Position numbers and translations under genes: made by a program. DNA of 16,103 nucleotides from GCA-2686265 sp036010965. GTDB taxonomy: Bacteria; Planctomycetota; UBA1135; GCA-002686595. A model generated the notes under the pieces. The model was given only the letters and a program-made list of their open reading frames with translations. It made no database searches and was not told the origin of the DNA. This document shows positions 6,558 through 13,367 of this stretch, piece by piece. Position 1 is the stretch's first letter, and every line of letters begins with the position of its first letter. The DNA lies in contig DASCMO010000084.1 of assembly GCA_036010965.1 (NCBI GenBank), positions 1 to 16,103 of the forward strand. The letters are read 5' to 3'.

Positions 6558-9500
6558 GTGACAGCCACATTGATTCTGGAGACCCTGGCCCGTGAGCTGA
6601 AGGTCAAGGTCGAGCACATTACCAGTGCGTTCGAGATGATCGACGCCGGCCTGAGCCCGTCGTTTATCGGCCGCTTCCGGCGCGCGAGCGTGGGTGCAAT
6701 GCCCGAAGGCGCGCTGAGGCGCCTCAAGGTGCGCCGCGAGGAGCTGCTCGAGCTGGACCGCCGGCGCGGGACGATCCTGCGCGTCCTGGAACGCGATGAG
6801 GCGGCCAAGGGCAAGGCCCTCGACAGCATCCAGACGTGCATGGATCGCTTCGAACTCGAGGATCGCTTCCTGCCCTTTCGCCGGCCCGAACCCGAAGTGC
6901 AACTTGCCCTCGATCGCGGCCTGGGCGGCCTGGCCGATCTGCTCTCGGAGCCCGTCTCCCCGACGGCCAAGCAATCCGAGACGCCGTCGAACGAGGATGC
7001 GACGGAGGTCACGGTAGAGCCCGCCTCAGCGACCGCCCAGGAGGCCGGAGATCGGGCTCCTGAGGAGGCGGCCGCTGGCGATGCAGCTGGAGGAGATCTA
7101 GCTGCAAGCAATGCCTCTCCCCCGGCGCCCCAGGTCGCCGAGAGCGCTACGCCGCGTAAGGGAGTCGCCGTGCAACACGCTGAGTTGACCGCCGAACTCG
7201 CGCGCGTCTGCGCACCCTTCGTGTCTCCCGATCGCGATGTCCACAACGAGGGCGAGGCTCTCGCCGGAGCGACCAGGATCCTCTCGGATCGCCTGGGGCG
7301 CAGCCCGCGCCTCCGCCAGGCTCTGCGCCGGATCATGCGCAAGAACGGAGCGCTGACCACGCGCGCGATGGTCGACGCGGGCAAGGCGGGCCGCTTCCGC
7401 TCGTTGCTCAAGATCAACCAGCCCTTGCACCAGCTCCAGGGACACCGGCTGCTGGCTCTACGGCAGGCTCAGAAGGAGCGCGTGCTGACGACTCGCATCT
7501 CTATCGACCGTGCCGCCGGCCTGGCGAGGGTCGGGAAGGAGCTCTGTTCGCGCCCCAATCCGGCCTTCGCCGGTGTCTTGCAGGAAGTGTGCGCGCGAGC
7601 GCTCGATTACCGTCTCCTCCCGGCGCTCGAGGAGCAGATTCGCCTCGAGCTCAAGGAGCGCGCGGACGGGGAGGCGATGCGGTTCCTTTCCCAGCACCTG
7701 AGACAGTTGCTGCTCTCGCCCCACCTGGCACGCCGGCTCCCGGTGGCCGGGGTGGACGTCAATGCCAAGGGCGACTGGACCATCGCCATTGTCGATGCCG
7801 ATGGGAAGCTCGCGCACCCCGAGCACCGGATCGAGACGGCCAAAAAGGATGCCGCGACCCTGGGAGCCGAGTTGGAGGCGCTGTTCACGGGCAAGGATGT
7901 GCGCGACTTCGCCGTGGGGAATGGTGCGGGATCGCGTGTGGCCGTTCCCCGGATCCGCGCCGCAATCGCTGCCGGCGGAGGCGACGCCTGTGTCTACATC
8001 GTCACCGCGGCCGGTCTCTCCAGCTACGCCAACTCGGAGCAAGCCCGCCGGGAGCTCGACGGCTGCGGCGTCCCGGCACGCATGGCGGTCAGCCTCGCAC
8101 GCCGGCTGCAGAGTCCGATCGCCGAACTTCTCAAGGTGGATGCGCGCCACCTTGGCCTGGGCTCCGAGCAGGGGCTCGTCAGCAAGGCCAACATTCAGCG
8201 CCTGTTCCGCGAGACGACCGAGGCCTGCGCCGCCCAGGTAGGCTGCGACGTGAACCGAGTAGATCTGCACTACCTCTCGCGTCTGCCGGGGATCGATCGC
8301 GCCGCGGCCGAGCGCCTGCTGGAGCGACGCGCGAAGGAACCGATCGCGAGCCGCGAGGCTCTGCGCGAGGACGCGACCCTCACGGAGGCCCAGTGGACCG
8401 GAGCGATCGCCTTCTTGCGTGTCCAGGGTTCCTCCGAGCCCCTGGATCGCACGAACTTGCACCCCGAACAGTATCCACTGGCGCGGCGCGTGCTCGAATC
8501 CGTCGCGGGCAGCGTCGAGGAGGGACTCGGGCGCACAGGTATCACGCGCGGTCTGCGACGCGAGGACTTCGAGGTCGATGAGGACACCTGGCGCGACCTG
8601 ATGCGCGAGCTGGCCTACCCGGGCCGTGATCCTCGCCAGCGCCTGCATCGCCCCACCTTTCTCGATCCCGAGACGGAGGTCGCGAGCCTCCCGGCCGATT
8701 GCGTGGTCGAGGGGATCATCTCCAACGTCGCCAGCTTCGGCGTCTTTGTGGACATCGGGCTCAAACAGGACGCGATGATTCACATCAGCGAGGTCTCCGA
8801 TCGCTACTTGCGGGACGCCCGCGAGATGCTCAGCGTGGGGCAGATCGTTCGAGCCCGGATCCTCGATCCCACAGGCCAACGCCTGACCCTCTCCCTCAAG
8901 AAGGTGCCGCGGCAGCAGCGTCCGACGCGAGGCCGGCCGGCGGGAGCTGGGCAGGAGAGAACCCGTCAGGGCGGTCGCGGGCGCGACAGTGGGGATCGTC
9001 GCGGGCGCGACAGTGGAGAGCGTCGGGAGCAGCGTGAGTCCCGGCCCAACCTGCGCGCCGCGCAGACCCGCCGGGACGGCCTGGGAGGGGCGGGGTCTGG
9101 TGGCCGGCGTGGCGGGCCCGGAGGCGGGCGTGGTCCGGGCCGAGGCCCTGGCGGTGGCCGCGGACGCGGCGGCGAGCGCGATGAACGGGTGAACATCTCC
9201 GAGGTCAATCGCGCTCACTGCGCCCCGCAGAACAACCCCTTCGCGAAGTTCTTCGAGGACTCGGACCCACAGGCTGAGCTCGCGCCGACCGAGACCGGGT
9301 CCGAGGAACGGCTGATCGAGGATGTGACGCCGACCGAGGAAGTGACGCCGACCGAGGAGTCGCGCGTGGAGGAGCAGGCGAGTGACGTGGAGGTCGCTGA
9401 GGAGAAGCAGGCCCCCGCGAAGAAGGCCGCGAAGAAGAAGGCCGCCAAGAAGAAGGCAGCCAAGAAAACGACCAAGAAAACGACCAAGAAAAAGGCGGCC

Positions 9501-9644
9501 AGGAAGAAGGTCGCCAAGAAGAAGCCTGCCGACAACGCTGAGCCCGTTTCGGACGCCGAACCGGCCAATGAAGCCGCGTCCACCCCGGAGGCCGAACCGA
9601 TGCAGGACGTCGAGCCCGCCTCGCCGGGGGATGGGGCCGACTGA
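6558..9644 (+). CDS. Divergent Tex-like S1 RNA-binding protein with long tails
   Basis: 1028 residues from GTG 6558; ordinary Tex proteins are near 780. Tex proteins are cytoplasmic nucleic-acid-binding factors linked to transcription. Domain order: Tex N-terminal helices (1-130), an acidic Ala/Glu/Pro linker (131-205) not usual in Tex, the central helical part (206-392), a YqgF/RuvC-like domain from 395 (GVDVN 398-402), helix-hairpin-helix region (about 560-640), and an S1 domain (711-783) with SNVASFGVFVDIG and IHISEVS. The tail then runs RG-rich (785-876), an NNPFAKFF motif (892-899), acidic repeats with TPTEE (905-950), and a Lys/Ala/Thr block (955-989). Within YqgF, motifs usually near-invariant in Tex are changed: SEAGAS becomes TAAGLS (483-488), RLQDP becomes RLQSP (516-520), and the GQYQHDV site reads GSEQGLV (535-541). 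This suggests a paralogue rather than the canonical Tex. Family sure; exact role unknown. Confidence 0.88.
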   Translation: MTATLILETLARELKVKVEHITSAFEMIDAGLSPSFIGRFRRASVGAMPEGALRRLKVRREELLELDRRRGTILRVLERDEAAKGKALDSIQTCMDRFELEDRFLPFRRPEPEVQLALDRGLGGLADLLSEPVSPTAKQSETPSNEDATEVTVEPASATAQEAGDRAPEEAAAGDAAGGDLAASNASPPAPQVAESATPRKGVAVQHAELTAELARVCAPFVSPDRDVHNEGEALAGATRILSDRLGRSPRLRQALRRIMRKNGALTTRAMVDAGKAGRFRSLLKINQPLHQLQGHRLLALRQAQKERVLTTRISIDRAAGLARVGKELCSRPNPAFAGVLQEVCARALDYRLLPALEEQIRLELKERADGEAMRFLSQHLRQLLLSPHLARRLPVAGVDVNAKGDWTIAIVDADGKLAHPEHRIETAKKDAATLGAELEALFTGKDVRDFAVGNGAGSRVAVPRIRAAIAAGGGDACVYIVTAAGLSSYANSEQARRELDGCGVPARMAVSLARRLQSPIAELLKVDARHLGLGSEQGLVSKANIQRLFRETTEACAAQVGCDVNRVDLHYLSRLPGIDRAAAERLLERRAKEPIASREALREDATLTEAQWTGAIAFLRVQGSSEPLDRTNLHPEQYPLARRVLESVAGSVEEGLGRTGITRGLRREDFEVDEDTWRDLMRELAYPGRDPRQRLHRPTFLDPETEVASLPADCVVEGIISNVASFGVFVDIGLKQDAMIHISEVSDRYLRDAREMLSVGQIVRARILDPTGQRLTLSLKKVPRQQRPTRGRPAGAGQERTRQGGRGRDSGDRRGRDSGERREQRESRPNLRAAQTRRDGLGGAGSGGRRGGPGGGRGPGRGPGGGRGRGGERDERVNISEVNRAHCAPQNNPFAKFFEDSDPQAELAPTETGSEERLIEDVTPTEEVTPTEESRVEEQASDVEVAEEKQAPAKKAAKKKAAKKKAAKKTTKKTTKKKAARKKVAKKKPADNAEPVSDAEPANEAASTPEAEPMQDVEPASPGDGAD
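8974..9016 (+). repeat. Two 19-bp direct repeats, 24-bp period, in the RG-rich tail
   Basis: GTCGCGGGCGCGACAGTGG occurs at 8974-8992 and again at 8998-9016. The period equals eight codons and encodes RGRDSG-type repeats of the RG-rich tail. It indicates recent duplication within the coding sequence. Confidence 0.85.
9324..9359 (+). repeat. 18-bp tandem duplication in the acidic tail
   Basis: GTGACGCCGACCGAGGA is present twice head to tail (9324-9341 and 9342-9359; the units differ only in the last base). It encodes two VTPTEE units. Confidence 0.85.
9420..9524 (+). repeat. Lysine-rich low-complexity tract
   Basis: The tract encodes residues 955-989 as KKAAKK/KKTTKK-type units, including an exact 12-bp tandem AAGAAAACGACC at 9462-9473 and 9474-9485. 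Local A content is far above the rest of the window because of the lysine codons. Such histone-H1-like tails are common on nucleic-acid-binding proteins of GC-rich bacteria. Confidence 0.8.
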
Positions 9645-9720
9645 TAGGGTCGCGCGTGCTCGTATTGCCGTAGCTCTCCAGAGCGAAGCCACGACCCAGT
9701 CTCGCCCTCCCTGCACGCCC

Positions 9721-11940
9721 ATGACCTCCAAGATCTCCTCCGTCGGCCTCCTCGCGCGACTGATTGGGGTCGCTGTCCTGGTCGTCGGGCAGCTCTCGGG
9801 TGCGCCGGTTCGCGCCCAGGATCCGGGGGGCCTGGCTGATTCCAGGACCGCGATGTGGCCAGCGCCGAGCGAGGCGGACTGGGCTCGGCCTTGCCTGATC
9901 ACCTGGCAGCGCACCTGGGAGGACGCCCTGGAGGTCGCGCGCCGGAAGGACCGGCCGATCCTGATCTGCGTCAACATGGACGGGGAGATCGCGAGCGAAC
10001 ACTACGCGGGCATCCGCTATCGCCAACGCGACACCGCGGCGCTCTACCAGCCCTACGTGACGGTCATCGCCTCCGTGTACCGCCACACTCCCCGGGATTA
10101 CGACCGCTGGGGGAGGCGCATTCTCTGTCCCCGCTTCGGGACAGTTACCTGCGGCGAGCACATCGCGATCGAGCCGCTGCTGTTCGAGCGCTACTTCGAG
10201 GGGAAACGCATCGCCCCGCGCCACATCGGCATCGAGCTGGATCGCAAGGAGATCTACGATGTCTACTACGCCTTCGACACCGACACGATCTTCGACACCT
10301 TGCGCGACACGATCGCGAGCCGGCCCGTCCCCGACCCCACGGCGACGCTCGGGGACATGTCGGTCGTCGAGCGGGCCGCGAGCCCGGACAACGCGGATCG
10401 CATCGCAACTGAGATCACCTACATCGAGGGCGACGCCGTCGTCCGGCGCCGACTGATCGAGACGGCCGTGGTGAACGCGGACGTGGACGAGACCGACCTC
10501 CTGAGGTTGGCGCTCTTTGGCGATGACGTCGAGTTGAAGCGGATTGCGATGCGTGGTCTGCTCGCCGCGAGCTCGCCGCGCGCTCTCGATCTCATCGCCG
10601 ATGTCCTGAGCACGCCGATGGGGGCGGAGGATCGGGCCGCCCTGGTGGGTGCTCTGGAGCGTCTGGACAGCATCTCGCCCCGTGCGCGGACTCTGGTCGC
10701 CGTCTACCGCGGGCTGGCCGCAGACTCGTCCCTTGTCCCCGCCGGCGAGGTGTACCCGGCCGTGCCCGACCCCGAACGCGCCCTGGAACGCCGGCGCCAC
10801 GCCGTCGAGTCTCGGCTTGAGGGCCGCGCAAGCGAGTTGAGCGTCCGGCCCGAGGACCCGCTCCTCGTACTCGAACTGGCGGAGTCCTTCCTCGCCCTGG
10901 CCCTGCACCCCGACACCGACGCGGCCTACGGGGCGCTGATGTTGAGCGATGCGCGCCGGGCCGCGACTCGAGCCGAGGCCCTGGGCGCCTCGCCCTGGCG
11001 CTGCGCGGCGGTCGGAGCCCTGTGCACCTGGTATGAAGGTGAGCGAGCGGAGGCGCGGGCTCGGGCGGAGGTGGCCGTTGCGCTCATGCCGGCCGAGGCC
11101 GCGAGCTGGAACTCGATGGCCGTCCTCTCGCTCCTCGCGGAGGTGCGTCGGCTGGCGATCCGCGAAGCCGTGCGCGCGGGCGACCCCTGGCCGCCGGAGT
11201 GGCTGACGGACGTCCACGCGGCCCACGATGTGCTGGCGCGACATCCGCACGGGACGGACGCCCACGTCGTGGCGCACCACGACTTCCTGCTCTCCTTCGG
11301 CGCTGCCGGCCACGCCGCGCGCGTGCTGGAGCGCGGCATCGACCGCTTCGGGGACTCGTGGGCGCTGCACCGCAGGCTGCGGGACCGGTTGCTGGTCGAG
11401 CGGCGTCTGGACGACGTGGACGGCCTCGAGGCAGTCTACGAGGGGATGCTGCGCGAGGAGGGTGCTCACCCATCGCTCGCCTGGTACGCGGGCTATGCGT
11501 CTTTCGTCGCCGCGGAGGTCCACCGCCGCGCCGGGCGTAGCGACGATTCCCTCGGAGCCTACGGGCGCGCAATCGACCACTACGAGGTCGGCATCGTCAG
11601 CGCGCCCCAGAGCCGCGAGTCCGCGGACCACTACATCGCCCTGGCCCTCGCGGCACGTGCACGCGTGGCCTTCGAGCGCGGCAACCTCGAGGGTGCTCTC
11701 GGGGACCTGTTGGCCTCGCTCTCACGCAGGCCGGAGGCCGCGGCCACCCTTGACGGCATGAACATCTCGCCGGTTGCCACGGCGCGCATCCTCCTCGCTC
11801 GCCTCGCCGATCTGGACCGGCCGGACCTCTCCGCTCCCCTGGAGGCGGCCCTTGGTGAGCTCGACCCGGCCCTGCTTCTGCCTCCGGAGTTCGAGAGTGA
11901 CGGCGCGCCGAGTGTGCGCCGCCGCGGTCGCCGCCGCTAG
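9721..11940 (+). CDS. Secreted thioredoxin-fold protein with helical repeats
   Basis: 739 residues from ATG 9721. The frame is open upstream into the preceding gene, but only this ATG is followed by a signal peptide: a basic start, hydrophobic core (8-28) and a likely cleavage after VRA (32). Residues about 62-200 look like a thioredoxin-fold domain: TWEDALEVARRKDRPILICVN (65-85) is typical of the 'W..a...Ak...KPilv' opening of such domains. The usual CXXC is absent; the site reads NMDGEIAS. A C-x7-C-x2-H motif (CPRFGTVTCGEH, Cys136, Cys144, His147) follows. The rest is mostly helical: a HEAT-like stretch around 265-330, and TPR-like alpha pairs from about 360 to 680. The end is basic (RRRGRRR). 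It is probably periplasmic or surface-located, perhaps a scaffold. No Shine-Dalgarno sequence is seen in the 76-nt gap before it. I recognise no named family. Confidence 0.78.
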   Translation: MTSKISSVGLLARLIGVAVLVVGQLSGAPVRAQDPGGLADSRTAMWPAPSEADWARPCLITWQRTWEDALEVARRKDRPILICVNMDGEIASEHYAGIRYRQRDTAALYQPYVTVIASVYRHTPRDYDRWGRRILCPRFGTVTCGEHIAIEPLLFERYFEGKRIAPRHIGIELDRKEIYDVYYAFDTDTIFDTLRDTIASRPVPDPTATLGDMSVVERAASPDNADRIATEITYIEGDAVVRRRLIETAVVNADVDETDLLRLALFGDDVELKRIAMRGLLAASSPRALDLIADVLSTPMGAEDRAALVGALERLDSISPRARTLVAVYRGLAADSSLVPAGEVYPAVPDPERALERRRHAVESRLEGRASELSVRPEDPLLVLELAESFLALALHPDTDAAYGALMLSDARRAATRAEALGASPWRCAAVGALCTWYEGERAEARARAEVAVALMPAEAASWNSMAVLSLLAEVRRLAIREAVRAGDPWPPEWLTDVHAAHDVLARHPHGTDAHVVAHHDFLLSFGAAGHAARVLERGIDRFGDSWALHRRLRDRLLVERRLDDVDGLEAVYEGMLREEGAHPSLAWYAGYASFVAAEVHRRAGRSDDSLGAYGRAIDHYEVGIVSAPQSRESADHYIALALAARARVAFERGNLEGALGDLLASLSRRPEAAATLDGMNISPVATARILLARLADLDRPDLSAPLEAALGELDPALLLPPEFESDGAPSVRRRGRRR

Positions 11941-13082
11941 CCTAGCTGGTCTTCAGCGCCGCGCCGGAACCCGTCCAGCACATCGCGCAGCTCGGCCTCG
12001 GACAGCAGGGAGCGCAGCTGGGCGAGCTGGTGATCCATCGAGGACTCCTCGACCTGCGTGTCGTCCACAGGTTCCTCGCGGGCCGCGGGTTCGTCGGGAG
12101 CGACCTCGGGGCCCGGCTCTCCAGGAGCGTGGTACTCCCCGAATTCGTCGATGTAGTCCAGCAAGCCGAGGGAACCCTCTTCTCGCGTGCACGCCTCGTC
12201 CTCGGGGAGGTCGTGCTCTTCCTCGAGCGTGACGACGATTTCCAACTCCTGCTCATCGCTCGGAAGCCCCTCATGGCGCAGGGGGAAGGGCTGAGTCGAT
12301 GAGCTTCTCGGGATCTCGCACGACAGTTCAGCGGAGGGGGCCGGTTCCCAGTCGTCGCTCCAGGAGGGACTCTCCTGGGCGGCTTCTTCCTGCGCGAGCA
12401 GCTCCTGTACGGCTTCCCGCTGCGCGGCCTCTTCCACCACTCGCTCCTGCGAGGTGCGGACGGCATCGAGCCCGCTTCGCAGCTCGACCAGCTGCTCGCA
12501 GATGCGTTCCAGAACATGGTCGACCGCGGCGAATCGCTGCTCAGCCTCGGTGCCCTGGAGCTTCATGTGCTTTCCCAGTCCGGCGCCGAGCTGATCGACG
12601 CTGGCGGCGAGGCGGAAGGACGCCTCGTCGTGGTGCCCGTTCGCGCGTTCGAGAGCGTGTTCCTGAGAGAGTTGCAGCAGCTGGTGCGCTGACTCCCCGA
12701 CCGCATGGGTCTCCTGCAGGATGCGTTGTGCGTCCTGCCGGTTCGCGAGCACCTGAGTTGACAGCTCCTCGAGCACCGGACCGGAGGCGCTCTCGCCCGC
12801 CAAACGGCGTTGCACGGTCCCGATGGCCGCGCGCAGGGTTCCCAGGCAGAACAGGATGGCGCCGCCAAGGGCGAGTGCGGCCGGGCTTCCACCTGCCTGG
12901 GCGAGCTCCGAAGCGAACCACGGGACGCGCGGATGGAGGGCGTCGCCGCTGCCCGCGACGGCTCCCACACTCATCGCCACGCAGCCGGCGAGGAGCAGAA
13001 ACCAGGTCCACGCCCTTCCCGTGCTGCCAGGGCCTCGTCCGATCGTCGTGGTTTGTTCGTTCGCCTCGGGGTTGCTGGCCAT
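11937..13082 (-). CDS. Two-helix membrane protein with coiled coil and acidic tail
   Basis: 381 residues from ATG at 13082 down to TAG at 11939-11937. The frame is open further upstream to 13949, but that part runs antisense through ptsI, and the residues before this Met are unlike a protein N-terminus. After a polar start there are two hydrophobic segments (about 25-44 and 66-83). A long amphipathic helical region rich in Gln, Glu and Leu follows (about 96-237), with the look of a coiled coil. The rest (238-345) is low-complexity acidic and Pro-rich, and a short helical C-terminus ends it (LAQLRSLLSEAELRDVLDGF, 353-372). The topology suggests a membrane-anchored cytoplasmic coiled coil, as in RmuC-like or signalling-adaptor proteins, but no catalytic domain is present. 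It converges on the secreted thioredoxin-fold gene with overlapping stops and diverges from ptsI. Only a weak purine-rich stretch precedes the start. Function unknown. Confidence 0.75.
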   Translation of the reverse strand: MASNPEANEQTTTIGRGPGSTGRAWTWFLLLAGCVAMSVGAVAGSGDALHPRVPWFASELAQAGGSPAALALGGAILFCLGTLRAAIGTVQRRLAGESASGPVLEELSTQVLANRQDAQRILQETHAVGESAHQLLQLSQEHALERANGHHDEASFRLAASVDQLGAGLGKHMKLQGTEAEQRFAAVDHVLERICEQLVELRSGLDAVRTSQERVVEEAAQREAVQELLAQEEAAQESPSWSDDWEPAPSAELSCEIPRSSSTQPFPLRHEGLPSDEQELEIVVTLEEEHDLPEDEACTREEGSLGLLDYIDEFGEYHAPGEPGPEVAPDEPAAREEPVDDTQVEESSMDHQLAQLRSLLSEAELRDVLDGFRRGAEDQLG

Positions 13083-13118
13083 CGTGTCTCTTGCCACCTG
13101 CTGGAGGTTTGTGGAAGG

Positions 13119-13137
13119 GCGCGGCCCGATGCCGCGC
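13119..13137 (-). other. Hairpin in the leader of the minus-strand membrane gene
   Basis: GCGCGGC/GCCGCGC forms a perfect 7-bp stem with a 5-nt loop, 36 nt upstream of the minus-strand start at 13082. On that strand it would lie in the 5' leader. The rest of the divergent gap 13083-13367 shows no further strong signal. Confidence 0.3.
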
Positions 13138-13296
13138 GAGGGGCGACCACGGGAGGAGGCGCGAGCCCGCATCACACCCTGAGGGTCATGGTTTCGCATC
13201 GGGTATCGAGTGGGCGATTCTTGAGGGAAAGGGGGCTCTCTTATGCCATCCCTGGTCCGGGGGGCGCGACCACTACTGCCGGCTGCCGATGAAGTG

Positions 13297-13302
13297 TAGA
13301 GT
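13297..13302 (+). promoter_or_regulatory. Weak -10 candidate for ptsI
   Basis: TAGAGT sits 65 nt before the ptsI start and matches four of six consensus bases. No matching -35 is seen at normal spacing. Listed as the best candidate in the divergent gap. Confidence 0.2.
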
Positions 13303-13367
13303 CCCTCCTGACAGGGGCCTGGGGCGGCGCGTCCGTGCTGAGCCGGCCCCGAGAGCGGGATCCACCC

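Noticed and set aside
7458..9977. Open reading frame of 839 codons on the minus strand
   Set aside because: It is antisense to the Tex-like gene; long antisense frames are expected in GC-rich DNA with biased third positions, and the translation shows no family features.
9205..11631. Open reading frame of 808 codons on the minus strand
   Set aside because: Antisense to the Tex-like tail and the secreted thioredoxin-fold gene; the product is Arg/Pro/Gly-rich without any domain, while the plus strand has a signal peptide and a coherent fold.
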